From Candidatus Ichthyocystis hellenicum (GTDB taxonomy: Bacteria > Pseudomonadota > Gammaproteobacteria > Burkholderiales > 2013Ark19i): 64,000 nt of DNA. The stretch covers positions 1,379,825 to 1,443,824 of the forward strand of contig NZ_LN906597.1 of the NCBI RefSeq assembly GCF_001460935.1, read 5' to 3'. Both the position numbers and the translations under genes were made by a program. The notes beneath the pieces were generated by a model. That model saw only the letters and a program-made list of their open reading frames with translations, was not told the origin of the DNA and made no database searches. Shown here piece by piece: positions 8,857 to 18,533 of this stretch; the stretch's first letter is position 1; every line of letters begins with the position of its first letter.

Positions 8857-8980
8857 TTTAACACCTAATATTTTACATCTGACGAACATGAACTTTCGAC
8901 TATTGATTCCAATGTAGAGCATCTAATTTTTATAAAGTATTGTAAGGTATTGTTTAATAGTAATTAATAATCAACTGCGG

Positions 8981-9041
8981 CTTATTATTACATCTAAAAA
9001 AAAATAGTCATGCCAATTATTTGCTATTTGCTTTTTAATTT
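8981..9041 (-). promoter_or_regulatory. Conserved upstream element of YD genes (copy 1)
   Basis: Read on the minus strand: two tandem heptamers (CAAATAG, CAAATAA) abut TTGGCA, then a T-rich stretch and GATGTAATAATAAG. The same block precedes every minus-strand YD gene of the array at about 100-125 bp from the start codon. TTGGCA resembles a -35 box; TGTAATAAT is the -10 candidate though the spacing (about 20-21) is long. Its reading as promoter plus activator site is inferred. Confidence 0.6.
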
Positions 9042-9442
9042 GGAGTTAGATAAAAATACCATTTTTATAAAAAATAATTCACTAACTGCTATTGTTATAG
9101 TAGCTTGAAGATTAATAGAAAATGGCAATAAAAGATCAGAATTGATAAAACTACAATTTATTGTAAGTCATTGTTAGTGTAACATAAGTTTAGTTTTTGT
9201 TCTCCCTATATTAGTTTTGAATAGTATGTCTTTGAGGCGTCAGTGAAATTTGGTGTTTATTTTATATAATGACTTGAGTGATATTTTTTATATTGCAATG
9301 TTGTGAAGCAGCACAGAGTATTCAGATAGCCAACTATCTGAATATAAAATTAAAATTTTTGTATGCAGTGTTTTAGCTGTAGTAATAGGTTTTATATGAT
9401 TTTTTATATCAAATATCAGGATATTATAAAAAATTTTAATTC
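9042..9442. other. Spacer sequence shared with other YD spacers
   Basis: No gene. It contains blocks such as TTTGGTGTTTATT and GTATGCAGTGTTTT that recur in the spacers near 11.5, 13.6 and 15.3 kb, supporting duplication of a whole unit. Confidence 0.5.
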
Positions 9443-9936
9443 TATGATGAGTGCAAAATAAAATTGATTAATTTTATTAATCTTTAATATTATGAAAGTT
9501 ACTAATGAATGTTTGCTATATAATTTATTGCCTGGATGGGTGGAATAAATTGAAAAATTGAAGGAATCACGTAAAATAATTGATGACTATAGGACTATTT
9601 TTGATGATCAAAAATAATAATTAGGTATAAAGGTTAATTTTTAACACTGTTGTCAAAAAATTTTGAGTCATAAAAAAGACGTAGGATAAAATAATGTTAT
9701 TAAGTAGCAGTTTAGTAGTTATTATTTCAGATATTATGAATGTGGTATTGCATCTAAGTAATGAGGCAGAAAAAAATCTTAGAGTTTTGTTTGAGTTGAT
9801 AGATAGTTTGGGATTATTTTTTAAGTAAAATAACTAATCATAGTTAGATAAGGAGCTGATTTTGTCAGGAAATAATGTTCTTGGCAATCAAATAAATTTT
9901 CCTAATGTTAATATGGATAAAAAATACTCGATTTAG
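9443..9936 (+). pseudogene. Decayed copy of the kfrA-like gene (fragment 1)
   Basis: Nucleotide blocks follow the intact gene at 6552-7607 in order: GATGAGTGCAAAATAAAA, TATGAAAGTTACTAATGA, AAAATAATTGATGACTATAG, ACACTGTTGTCAAAAAAT, GATAAGGAGCTGATTTTGTC and AATAATGTTCTTGGCAATCA all have near matches there. The frame is broken by many stops and indels and the DNA-binding 5' part is missing. It runs convergent to the next YD gene as the intact copy does. Confidence 0.8.
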
Positions 9937-10108
9937 CAAGTTTGTAAAAGTATGTCTCCTAGTCAATGTACTGTACTAATAACACCTGACTTCATTTTAT
10001 TGAAAGATATTAAAAAAGTTTTTTCTATTAAATTTAGATCACTTCACGACATCATTAATTATAATTTATTCCATTATTTTATATACTCTATTAAGATAAA
10101 TAATTTAA

Positions 10109-11122
10109 CTATTTCATTACTTTGGGATTACTAAATCCATCTTTATCAACTCCGTGAGCATCAAATCCTTCATCGTCGTATTTAGTTCCATTCATATGAA
10201 CTTTCATTCTATTAAATCCATATTTATCATACCCTTGTTCATTATAGCTATACCTATAGCTATAACCATATTTATAGCCAGCATAATTATATCCTTCATC
10301 ATCATATATTGATCCATCCTTATAAAGTCTATTCCTATCAAATCCATTTATATTAAGTCCATCTTTATCAAATCCACTTTTATCAAATCCATTGCCATCA
10401 TATATTGATCCATTTCTATGTAATCCTTTTACATTAAATCCATCTCTATCAAATCCACTTTCATCAAAGTAGATGCCTCTTCTATGAATTCCATCTATAT
10501 TAAATCCATTTTTATCATATCCGTCTTCATCGTACTTGTTTTTAACGTTATTGCCATATTTATCATTTCCATGGACATCATAACCGTACCTATTATATAT
10601 TGATCCATCTTTACAAAATCCTCTTCTATCAAATCCGTTTTTATTATGTCCACTTTTATCGTATCCATCTTTATCGCATTCTATAGAAAGATCACTAATG
10701 ATTTTAGATAAAAGAAGATTTTCCCTACAAGATCTTTTTTTATCTTTATTAGTAGAAGAAGAAGCGTTGTAATAATCTTCTGAATCAGAAGATGATCCAC
10801 CTTCATAAATTCTTTTTTTGGTCCTACTATTGACTTTAGGAGCAGAAGAACAAGCTTCACCTATGCAAGATCTTTTTTTAGATTTGGACTTGTAATCATC
10901 CTCAGATTCTGATGACGATTCATCTTTGTAATTCCTTTTTTTGGTCCTATATGTTCCATATTTATTACTAGATTCCACACTATCAATAGGTGAAAAATCA
11001 AGTTGATCCGTGGATTGTTGAGATAATGCTGCTATGGGACTAATTTCTGAAGCCACTTTATCCTCTTCGGATTCAGATGGCTCAGGCATACACACAGAAA
11101 CCGAAGGCAATCGATCAGTCAT
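10109..11122 (-). CDS. YD pentad-repeat family protein, member 2
   Basis: A 337-aa member starting MTDRLPSVSVCMPEPSESEED, with AGGAAA before the ATG. The linker has three basic/acidic pairs: TKKRNYKDESSSESEDD, SKSKKRSC and TKKRIYEGGSSSDSEDYY. The repeat block begins near residue 155 (CDKDGYDKSGHNKNGFDRRGF) and runs to the end, closing with FNRMKVHMNGTKYDDEGFDA. One stretch breaks the five-residue rhythm with Tyr-rich sequence (YNYAGYKYGYSYRYSY), as in other members at the same place. Upstream element and leader match those of member 1. The spacer downstream contains kfrA fragment 1. Function unknown. Confidence 0.8.
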   Translation of the reverse strand: MTDRLPSVSVCMPEPSESEEDKVASEISPIAALSQQSTDQLDFSPIDSVESSNKYGTYRTKKRNYKDESSSESEDDYKSKSKKRSCIGEACSSAPKVNSRTKKRIYEGGSSSDSEDYYNASSSTNKDKKRSCRENLLLSKIISDLSIECDKDGYDKSGHNKNGFDRRGFCKDGSIYNRYGYDVHGNDKYGNNVKNKYDEDGYDKNGFNIDGIHRRGIYFDESGFDRDGFNVKGLHRNGSIYDGNGFDKSGFDKDGLNINGFDRNRLYKDGSIYDDEGYNYAGYKYGYSYRYSYNEQGYDKYGFNRMKVHMNGTKYDDEGFDAHGVDKDGFSNPKVMK

Positions 11123-11230
11123 TTTTATTTCCTAATATTTGACATCCGACAAATATGCACTTCTGAGTATCAATTCTGACAAGGAGTTAATTATCATTAT
11201 AAGTTATTGCTTAATATTAATAAGTCAATA

Positions 11231-11297
11231 ATAGTCCATTCTTACATCGAATAACAAATAATTATGCCAATTATTTGTTATTTGCTTTTAATTTTGG
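11231..11297 (-). promoter_or_regulatory. Conserved upstream element of YD genes (copy 2)
   Basis: On the minus strand: CAAATAACAAATAA directly before TTGGCA, then GATGTAAGAAT 20 bases later; about 110 bp from the start codon of member 2. Confidence 0.6.
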
Positions 11298-11565
11298 TTA
11301 AAAATGCCACTATTATCAACAAATAATTCATTAATTTCGATTGTAATTATTCTAGTAGGATAAATGGTAATTTATAGAAAATAGCAATGAAAACCGAAAT
11401 AGTAATTGTTAAAACTGTAATTTATCATGAGTTATTGTTCCAATAATGTGATTTTAATTTTTGTTACGCCCCGTATTAGTATTTGTATGCAGTGTTTTGT
11501 CTGGAGGGGTATGTTATATTTTTACGAATTGTCGTATGCTTTTTTGATGAACTTATTTTATCAGT

Positions 11566-11663
11566 AAATGTGAAAGTTGCTGGTTAATATTTAGCCATAT
11601 AATTTATTTCATTGAGAAAAAATTTTTACTTCATGATGCTCATTAACAAGCTGTATGTTAGTG
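11566..11663 (+). pseudogene. Decayed kfrA-like fragment 2
   Basis: A short remnant: TGTGAAAGTTGCTGGTTAAT and TTGAGAAAAAATTTTTACTT followed by ATGCTCATTAACAAGCTGTA correspond in order to bases about 6870-6975 of the intact gene. Only this middle portion is recognisable. Confidence 0.65.
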
Positions 11664-11823
11664 TAAATACTACTTTAAAAATAAATCTAGATAGGGGTAA
11701 TGTCTACCAAATTTATACCATTATTTTGTATACTAGAATTGTTCTAGTTCCTTACCTGCAATGGTTGTCACGTAATCTTCGGAAGCCAATTAGCCAACAT
11801 TTAAACTTGAATCAGAGCATTTC

Positions 11824-13290
11824 TTAGATCTGACTAAGAATCATGTTATATCCATTTTTATCGATTCCGTCTGCATCAAATCCTTTATCATCGTATTTAG
11901 ATCCATTAATATGGACTTTAGCTAGATTAAATCCATATTTATCGTAACCGTTCTTGTCATATTTATACCTATACTCAAAACCAAATCCATTTTTGTCATA
12001 TCCAAGTTTACTAAATCCATAGTCATTATACATGGATCCGTTTCTATGTAATCCTTCTCTATTAAATCCATCTTTATCAAATCCACTTTCATCATGTGGA
12101 GAGCCACTTCTATGTAACCCATTTATAGCAAATCCATTTTTGTCATATCCAGATTCATCGTACTTATTTTTTATATTATTTCCATCTATATCATTGCCAT
12201 ATTTATCAAATCCATACTTACTATATATGAGCCCGTTTCTACAGAATCCTCTGCTATCAAATCCTTTTCTATCATGTCCAGTTTTATCGTAGCCATCTAC
12301 ATTAAATCCATCTATATCAAATCCATTTTTATCATATCCGTAGTCATCAAATATAGATCCATTTCTATGTAATCCATTTTCATTAAAGCCATCTTTATTA
12401 AATCCGCTTTTATCAAAGTATAATCCGCTTCTATGAATTCCACTCAGATTAAATCCATTTTTGTCATATCCAGATTCATCGTACTTATCTTTAATATTAT
12501 TTCCATATTTATCATGTCCAAATACATCGTTCCCAGATTTATCATATGATGATCCATTTATATATAATCCTTTTCTATCAAATCCACTTATATCATATCC
12601 ATTTTTATCGTAGCCATCATCATCATATCCATTCTTATTGTATCCTTTATCTATAAGGAGATTATCAATGGCATCATACAAAGGTTCTTCTTCCCCAGGT
12701 GATTTTTTTGGCGCTCTCTCTCTATACTTATGGTAAAAATTGAGATCGATATCAGAATCGTAACAATCATACGTACATTTATCTTCATAAGTTGTTTTTT
12801 TATCTATACTACTAACGTTAGAATCAGAATAATGAATACCAGAATTATTATATTCATATTTATACGAGCATCCGGCTTTACAGGTTCTTTTTTTATACTT
12901 GGACGTGTAATCATCATCAGAATCGGATGATGATTCATTGTTGTAATTCCTTTTTTTAGTCCTACTATCAACGCCAGAGGAGGAAGAATAAATATCATAT
13001 TTATACAAACATTCACTTTTACGAGATCTTTTTCTAGGTTTGGCCGTATAGTCACCTTCAGATTCAGAAGATGATTCAGATTTGTAATTCCTTTTTTTAG
13101 TACTATGTGTTACACATGAATTAATAGATGACACATAATCAATAGGTGGGAACTTAAGTTCATTCGCTGGTTGTTGAGACAACTCTGCGAAGCTAGTTGC
13201 TCCATAACAACTGGCTGAGACAGCTATATTGACTTCATATCCATGGTGGGGATGGATACATCCAGAGACGGAAATCAAGCGATCAGTCAT
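11824..13290 (-). CDS. YD pentad-repeat family protein, member 3 (longest)
   Basis: At 488 aa this is the longest YD member. Start chosen at 13290 (MTDRLISVSG), preceded by AGGTAT; a further upstream ATG gives ten extra residues not seen in relatives. The linker contains three full basic/acidic pairs (STKKRNYKSESSSESEGD, TKKRNYNNESSSDSDDD, KYKKRTCK) and a divergent fourth. The repeat part (about 216-485) is nearly twice the usual length because a block of about 105 residues is duplicated: GFDRKGLYINGS ... GLHRNGSIFDDYGYDKNGF (about 236-324) and GFDSRGFCRNGL ... GLHRNGSMYNDYGFSKLG (about 343-430). Conserved end block present. Unknown function; gain of repeat units by internal duplication is seen directly. 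Confidence 0.8.
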   Translation of the reverse strand: MTDRLISVSGCIHPHHGYEVNIAVSASCYGATSFAELSQQPANELKFPPIDYVSSINSCVTHSTKKRNYKSESSSESEGDYTAKPRKRSRKSECLYKYDIYSSSSGVDSRTKKRNYNNESSSDSDDDYTSKYKKRTCKAGCSYKYEYNNSGIHYSDSNVSSIDKKTTYEDKCTYDCYDSDIDLNFYHKYRERAPKKSPGEEEPLYDAIDNLLIDKGYNKNGYDDDGYDKNGYDISGFDRKGLYINGSSYDKSGNDVFGHDKYGNNIKDKYDESGYDKNGFNLSGIHRSGLYFDKSGFNKDGFNENGLHRNGSIFDDYGYDKNGFDIDGFNVDGYDKTGHDRKGFDSRGFCRNGLIYSKYGFDKYGNDIDGNNIKNKYDESGYDKNGFAINGLHRSGSPHDESGFDKDGFNREGLHRNGSMYNDYGFSKLGYDKNGFGFEYRYKYDKNGYDKYGFNLAKVHINGSKYDDKGFDADGIDKNGYNMILSQI

Positions 13291-13386
13291 CTTTATACCT
13301 AATAACAGACAAATACACACTTCCTATTATACATTACAACGCAGAGTTGGTTGCATTAAGAACTTATTGTACGATAATCAGATACT

Positions 13387-13450
13387 GCTCATTGTTACAT
13401 CGGGAAAAAAATAATTATGTCAATTAGTTGTTATTTACTTTTTAATTTTA
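13387..13450 (-). promoter_or_regulatory. Conserved upstream element of YD genes (copy 3)
   Basis: Minus strand: TAAATAACAACTAA then TTGACA (a perfect -35 hexamer), a T-rich tract and GATGTAACAATGAG; about 97 bp before the start of member 3. The second heptamer has one substitution relative to the consensus. Confidence 0.6.
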
Positions 13451-13783
13451 GTTGAATGCCATTGTTATAAATTAACAAATTACTCTATTGGAATGAATGG
13501 TAAGAAATAATAGTTTTTGTAGAATCTGATAATAGAAATGATTATAGATAAAGAGCTAGAAAAATTTGGTGTTTATTGTCTGATTATTTGAGTGATTTTT
13601 TGTGTGTGGGAATTTTTTGAAATAGCACGGGAAGATCTGTTAATTGTGGAATCGTTTTCAGATAGTTAAATGCCTAATAATTTGGATCTAAAGTACGTGG
13701 TGTTTTAAATTTTTGGAGGTGTTATCTTTATATGAATGTTCATATTTTTTTGATGAATATGAACTTTATGAGTTTGGTGTCTG

Positions 13784-14320
13784 TGTAAAAAATAATTTAT
13801 AAATCCACACAAGTATTTGCAAAGTCTAAATGGGAAATTTAAATAATAATAATCACACAAAACAATTTATTACTATGAATATATATTTAATTAGAAAAAA
13901 TAGTGATTAGATATAATTTTTAACGCTACTATAGAAGAGTGTATGATTCTGGACAAAATAAATATAAGAAAGTCATGTTATGAAGAAGTGTAGCGTCGTA
14001 ATTAGCAGGTTTATATCTAAGAATATAGCTAAATAATAGTGAAAGACAAGGGGTAGATAATGAGATAATTTTGTTGGTAAAATAATATTACTAGTAATAA
14101 AATAAGTTTTCTTCTTAATGTTAGTATAGATGAAAAATACTCAATCATAAGAATAGTAATGAATAAAAAGATAATATCGCTGCTATTAATAAAGCAAAAG
14201 ATGGAGTTACACTGATAGAAAGTGATTATGAAAAACTGTCATTATCTAATAAGTACCTGTCAAGATGCAATTAAAACTAATTGAAAAGTATATTGTCGAT
14301 AGCTATTTACATAAATTTAT
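13784..14320 (+). pseudogene. Decayed kfrA-like fragment 3 (reaches the 3' end)
   Basis: Corresponds to about base 6770 to the end of the intact kfrA-like gene: TCCACACAAGTATTTGCAAA, TAGTGATTAGATATAATTTT, AGAAAGTCATGTTATGAAG, GATGAAAAATACTCAATCAT, ATTAATAAAGCAAAAGATGG and AAAAGTATATTGTCGATAGC all align in order. Multiple stops and frameshifts. It converges with the truncated YD member 4. Sequence at 13610-13756 just before it is similar to 15320-15452, part of the duplicated unit. Confidence 0.8.
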
Positions 14321-14491
14321 TTTGTCTGTTAATGAAGCTGCTATCTGTATTTACCTCAGTTCTATTGAGGTATTTTAATAAAATTTCTTCTATTAACTAG
14401 ATCATGATATTTTTTAATAACTCATTTTATTATTTTATCAATTTTTTCAAACTCTTAAGATTATACTTGCTGAGAGGATTTCATGTAAGAC

Positions 14492-15064
14492 TCAGAAATA
14501 ATCATATTTTGATTCACGTCTATAAAGTCTATTTACATCCTGTCTGTTTTTATGGCACCCAGCTATATCATTCCTATCTTCATTGTCTCCTATATGGATC
14601 CTAGCCATGCTATCAAACAAAAGTTTATTTTCCCTACAAACTCTTTTTTTAGCTTTATTAGTTGGAGAGGAAGAAACATTGTATTCATCTTCAGAATTAG
14701 AAGAATATTCGTCTTCATAAGTTCTCTTTTTAGTCTTGCTGTTAAGTCTACAAGCATCTAAATTGCTTTCAGATTCACGTGAATACTTACCTTTGCAAAT
14801 TCTTTTTTTAGATCTGGTAGAATTATCATCATCAGAATCAGATGATGATTCAGTTTTGTAATTTCTTCTTTTAGTCCTATATGTTCCATCCATATAGCTA
14901 TGTTCACCAGAGTTAATAAGTTGTAAATCAAGTTTATTCGTTGATTGTTGAGAAAACTCTTCTAATTTATTTGTTCCATAATCATTATCTGATTCTATTC
15001 CATGACCTTCAGATTCTGATGATTCAGGAATACACATAGAAACGGAAAGCAAGCGATTGTCCAT
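14492..15064 (-). CDS. Truncated YD family protein, member 4 (head and linker only)
   Basis: A 190-aa member that keeps the head (MDNRLLSVSMCIPESSESE, FSQQSTNKLDL) and the basic/acidic linker (TKRRNYKTESSSDSDDD, SKKRICK, TKKRTYEDEYSSNSEDEY, KAKKRVC) but has lost the pentad array: after residue 155 only a degenerate trace remains (NDIAGCHKNRQDVNRLYRRESKYDYF) in which most repeat glycines are replaced. The ribosome site (AGGTG) and upstream element are intact, so it may still be expressed as a linker-only protein, or it may be a pseudogene in progress. Confidence 0.65.
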   Translation of the reverse strand: MDNRLLSVSMCIPESSESEGHGIESDNDYGTNKLEEFSQQSTNKLDLQLINSGEHSYMDGTYRTKRRNYKTESSSDSDDDNSTRSKKRICKGKYSRESESNLDACRLNSKTKKRTYEDEYSSNSEDEYNVSSSPTNKAKKRVCRENKLLFDSMARIHIGDNEDRNDIAGCHKNRQDVNRLYRRESKYDYF

Positions 15065-15170
15065 TTTACACCTAATATTTTATTCCTGACAAAAGGAACT
15101 TTTGAGAATTAATTCCAATGTATAGCAGAGTTTCTGATAGTTATAAGCTATTGTTTAATAATCATTTTTT

Positions 15171-15230
15171 CTTATTATTGCATCTAAGAAAAAATAGCTA
15201 TGCCAATTATTTGTTATTTGCTTTTTATAT
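15171..15230 (-). promoter_or_regulatory. Conserved upstream element of YD genes (copy 4)
   Basis: Minus strand: CAAATAACAAATAA, TTGGCA, T-rich tract, GATGCAATAATAAG; about 107 bp from the start of the truncated member. Confidence 0.6.
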
Positions 15231-15605
15231 TGTAGAATGGTGCAGTTGTAAGTAGAGGCATGAAAGATGCTGAAATTATTCTTTTATTATCTTATGAGTT
15301 GAGTCCTATTTTTTATAGGGTAGGGGGGTGAAGCAGTACAGAAGATCGTGTGATTATAGAATTGTTTTTGCTGCATGATTTGGATCTAAGGTATGTAGTG
15401 TTTTAAATTTTGGGGGCTTATATTTATATGAATGCTTGTGTTTTTTTGATGAAGACTAACTAATAATGCTTACATTAGCAAACTCTAAACATTACTATTA
15501 TTGTAATAGCTCGAAAGCATCTACTATTAACTGTACCTTAGTAATTCCAATAGTTTTCTTTGTGTAAGATTAAGAAAGTTGAGTAAATCATGTTCAATTT
15601 TTAAA
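15231..15605. other. Spacer with duplicated-unit sequence, no gene
   Basis: Bases 15320-15452 resemble 13610-13756 (shared blocks GATTTGGATCTAA, TAGTGTTTTAAATTTT, TATATGAATG, TTTTTTTGATGAA). A kfrA trace may start near 15465 but is too weak to call. Confidence 0.5.
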
Positions 15606-16688
15606 CTACCTGAACCAACGCATTTCTTGAACCTTACTAAATCCATCTTTGTTGAGATTGTCTTTATTAAATCCATAAGCATCAAATCCGTTATCATCGT
15701 ATTTAGACCCGTTCATATGGATTTTCATTCTATTAAATCCATGTTTATCATATCCCTTTTTATCATATCTATACCTATACTCAGGATCATAGTCATCATA
15801 TCTATATCCAGCACAATTATATCCGTTTTCATCTTCTATCGATCCATCTTTATGACGACCAAGTATATCAAATCCATCTATATCAAATCCATCTATATCA
15901 AATCCACGTTTATCATACCCATTGTCATCATATGTTGACCCGTTTCTATGTAATCCGTTTAGATTAAATCCATCTTTATCAAATCCACTTTCATCAAAGT
16001 AGAAGCCGCTTATATGAATCCCGTCCATACTAAATCCATTTGTATCATATCCATAATCGTCATAATTCTTTTTGATTCTATTACCATGCATGTCATTCCC
16101 ATATTGATCATATAGTAAGCCATTTCTATGAAATCCTCTCCTATCAAACCCTTTTTTATTGTGTCCACTTCTATCGTATCCCTCTATATCATAACCATGT
16201 TTATCATATTCTATGAATAGCCTACTAAGTCCATCAGATAAAATTCCATCATCCTCAGATGATATTTTTTTAGGTTTTTTGCTAGAGCCAGAACAAATAT
16301 CGGGATCAATTTTAGAGTCAGACGTGCATTCAACTTCATAAACTCTTTTTTTAGGCCTACTGTTAACGTCAGTATAACCAATATCGTAATCATCCTTATA
16401 ATCTAACGAACATTCGTCTTTGCAAGAATATTTTTTTTTAGATTTGGAGGTATAATCCTCCTCAGAATCGGATGATAATTCAGTTTCATGATACCTTTTT
16501 TTACTTCTGTATGTCCCATATGTATGACTAGATTCTACCGAGTTAATAGGTGGAAAATTAAGTTTATTTGTGGATTGACGTGACAATATTGAGAATTCAT
16601 TTTCTTCCGGATAATTATCTGAAACGACCTCATCAGCTTCGGACGGTTCGGTAATTAATTTAGGAACATAAAGCAAGAGATTATCCAT
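15606..16688 (-). CDS. YD pentad-repeat family protein, member 5
   Basis: 360 aa from the ATG at 16688 (MDNLLLYVPKLITEPSEADE), preceded by AGGTG; 13 upstream in-frame codons are not conserved in relatives. LSRQSTNKLNFPPINS is the conserved head motif. Linker pairs: SKKRYHETELSSDSEEDY, SKKKYSC, PKKRVYEVECTSDSK, KPKKISSEDD. The repeats start at IEYDKHGYDIEGYDRSGHNKKGF, about residue 167, and include an especially regular run of pentads (GFDIDGFDIDGFDILG). Conserved end block FNRMKIHMNGSKYDDNGFDA then a short extra tail (KVQEMRWFR). Function unknown. Confidence 0.8.
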   Translation of the reverse strand: MDNLLLYVPKLITEPSEADEVVSDNYPEENEFSILSRQSTNKLNFPPINSVESSHTYGTYRSKKRYHETELSSDSEEDYTSKSKKKYSCKDECSLDYKDDYDIGYTDVNSRPKKRVYEVECTSDSKIDPDICSGSSKKPKKISSEDDGILSDGLSRLFIEYDKHGYDIEGYDRSGHNKKGFDRRGFHRNGLLYDQYGNDMHGNRIKKNYDDYGYDTNGFSMDGIHISGFYFDESGFDKDGFNLNGLHRNGSTYDDNGYDKRGFDIDGFDIDGFDILGRHKDGSIEDENGYNCAGYRYDDYDPEYRYRYDKKGYDKHGFNRMKIHMNGSKYDDNGFDAYGFNKDNLNKDGFSKVQEMRWFR

Positions 16689-16788
16689 TTTCACACCTAA
16701 TTTATTTGACGCTCTACAAATATACACTTTTGATTATTAATTCAAACGGATGGTTATAAGTAGTTGTTGGGTATGAATCAATAACTAT

Positions 16789-16850
16789 CTTCTATTGTCA
16801 CATCAAATAAAAAATAGGCACACCAATTATTTGTTATTTGATTTTTAATT
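16789..16850 (-). promoter_or_regulatory. Conserved upstream element of YD genes (copy 5)
   Basis: Minus strand: CAAATAACAAATAA then TTGGTG, T-rich tract, GATGTGACAATAG; about 101 bp from the start of member 5. Confidence 0.6.
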
Positions 16851-17010
16851 TTAAATTAGATAAAAATACCATTATTATTAATTAGCTAATATTATTAATT
16901 AATAACTAGCTAATTGTTTTAGTATGGTAAAGCGTAAAAAATAATAACGTTTATATCTGGTGGGGATAAATTATGAAACAGGAATTGTTAAAAATTGTAC
17001 AATCTATTAG

Positions 17011-17180
17011 AAGAAAGAAGAAAAATTTTTACCTCTGAAAAATAAACTTCTTATTATTGATAGGATACACTATAACGTAATAATTATATTTGATGAGAGC
17101 TATTAATGATTAAGCATAACTTCAAAAATTATCTACATACAAAGATACGTAGAAAAATGTAAATCATACTGCCTATTATT
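17011..17180 (+). pseudogene. Decayed kfrA-like fragment 4
   Basis: AGAAAAATTTTTACCTCTGA, AAATAAACTTCTTATTATTG and ACTATAACGTAATAATTAT follow bases about 6925-7000 of the intact gene in order, with a later weak match around ATTGATGACTA. Broken frame. Confidence 0.65.
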
Positions 17181-17283
17181 ATTCATAAAGTAAGGGTCAC
17201 ACACAAATATAATACAACTCACTTTCTTGTTATAATGTGTTATTCAGACGTTAGTATTTATCATGGACGTCAATTCAACTTCT

Positions 17284-18366
17284 TTAATCAAGATCTTCCA
17301 TACACTTGACTAAAAATCCATTCTTATCATGACCATTTTTATCAAGTCCTTCCGCATCAAATCCTTCATTATCGTATCTAGATCCATTCATATGTACTTT
17401 AATTCTATTAAATCCATATTTATTATACCCTTCTGCATCATATGTATACCTATATTCACCGCAGCCAAATTCATCATATTTATATCCAGTGTCATCGTAT
17501 CCATCATTGTCATATCTTGATCCATCTCTATATAATCCATTTATATTAAATCCATTTATATTAAATCCATCTACATCAAATCCACGTTTATCATATCCAT
17601 TATCATCATATATAGATCCATTTTTATGTAATCCATTTCTATCAAATTCGTCTACATCAAATCCATTTTCATCAAAGTAGAAGCCACTACTATGAAATCC
17701 ATCTATACTGAATCCATTTTTATCATATCCAGATTCATCGTATTTATCTCTGACATTGTTTCCATGTTTGTCATTACCATATTTATCATATCCATATTTA
17801 TTATATATTGATCCGTTTCTACAGAATCCCCGTTTATCAAATCCGTTTCTGTCATGTCCACTTCTATCATATCCTTCTATATCATAACCATGTTTATCAT
17901 ACTCTATAAATAGGTTACTAATGGCATTAGACAAAGGATCATCACCTCCTGATACTACTTTTTTAGCTTTCTTGCTGGAACTAGAAGGGACATCGGAATC
18001 ATATGCAAGCTCTGATGAACATTCATCTTCATAAGTTCTTTTTTTAGACATACTACTGACGTTAGAAGCAGAAGAATAAACCCCAGCAGGAGAACATTTA
18101 CCGGTATAAGATCTTTTTTTAGGTCTGGAAGTACAATCATCCTCAGAATCGGATGATAATTCAGGTCTGTGATTTCTTTTTTTACTCCTATATGTTCCAT
18201 AATTGTGACTGTATCTGTCAGAGTTAAATTTCGGAAAATTAAGTTTGTTTTCGGATTGTTGCGATAACACCGTGAATCCATTTGTTATAGAAGATTCATC
18301 TGAAGCAATTATATTGTTTTCAGATTCAGTATCACATGCAGAAACAGAAAGCAATCGATCGACCAT
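17284..18366 (-). CDS. YD pentad-repeat family protein, member 6
   Basis: 360 aa starting MVDRLLSVSACDTESENN. Linker pairs: SKKRNHRPELSSDSEDD, RPKKRSYTGKC, SKKRTYEDECSSE, KKAKKVVSGGDD; the Ser/Asp runs match casein-kinase-2-like acidic Ser sites by appearance only. Repeats from about residue 150 (IEYDKHGYDIEGYDRSGHDRNGF) to near the end, with regular central pentads (GFDVDGFNINGFNING) and the usual Tyr-rich interruption (GYKYDEFGCGEYRYTYD). End block FNRIKVHMNGSRYDNEGFDA. GGGTAG stands about six bases before the ATG. Unknown function. Confidence 0.8.
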   Translation of the reverse strand: MVDRLLSVSACDTESENNIIASDESSITNGFTVLSQQSENKLNFPKFNSDRYSHNYGTYRSKKRNHRPELSSDSEDDCTSRPKKRSYTGKCSPAGVYSSASNVSSMSKKRTYEDECSSELAYDSDVPSSSSKKAKKVVSGGDDPLSNAISNLFIEYDKHGYDIEGYDRSGHDRNGFDKRGFCRNGSIYNKYGYDKYGNDKHGNNVRDKYDESGYDKNGFSIDGFHSSGFYFDENGFDVDEFDRNGLHKNGSIYDDNGYDKRGFDVDGFNINGFNINGLYRDGSRYDNDGYDDTGYKYDEFGCGEYRYTYDAEGYNKYGFNRIKVHMNGSRYDNEGFDAEGLDKNGHDKNGFLVKCMEDLD

Positions 18367-18474
18367 TATCTACCCAATTTATAACCGACAAAGATACACT
18401 TTTTAGTATTAATTAAATAAAATACACTTGTACTATCGTAGATAGAACTGTTAAATAATCAATTAATAATATTT

Positions 18475-18533
18475 ACTTATTGTTACATTGAAAAAAAAAT
18501 AGTTATACCAATTATTTGTTATTTGATTATTAA
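18475..18533 (-). promoter_or_regulatory. Conserved upstream element of YD genes (copy 6)
   Basis: Minus strand: CAAATAACAAATAA then TTGGTA, T-rich tract, AATGTAACAATAAG; about 109 bp from the start of member 6. Confidence 0.6.

Noticed and set aside
12032-12292. Asn/Pro/Leu/Ser-rich plus-strand frames opposite the YD genes
   Set aside because: Antisense of the pentad repeats, recurring in every copy; composition is explained by the repeat code on the other strand.
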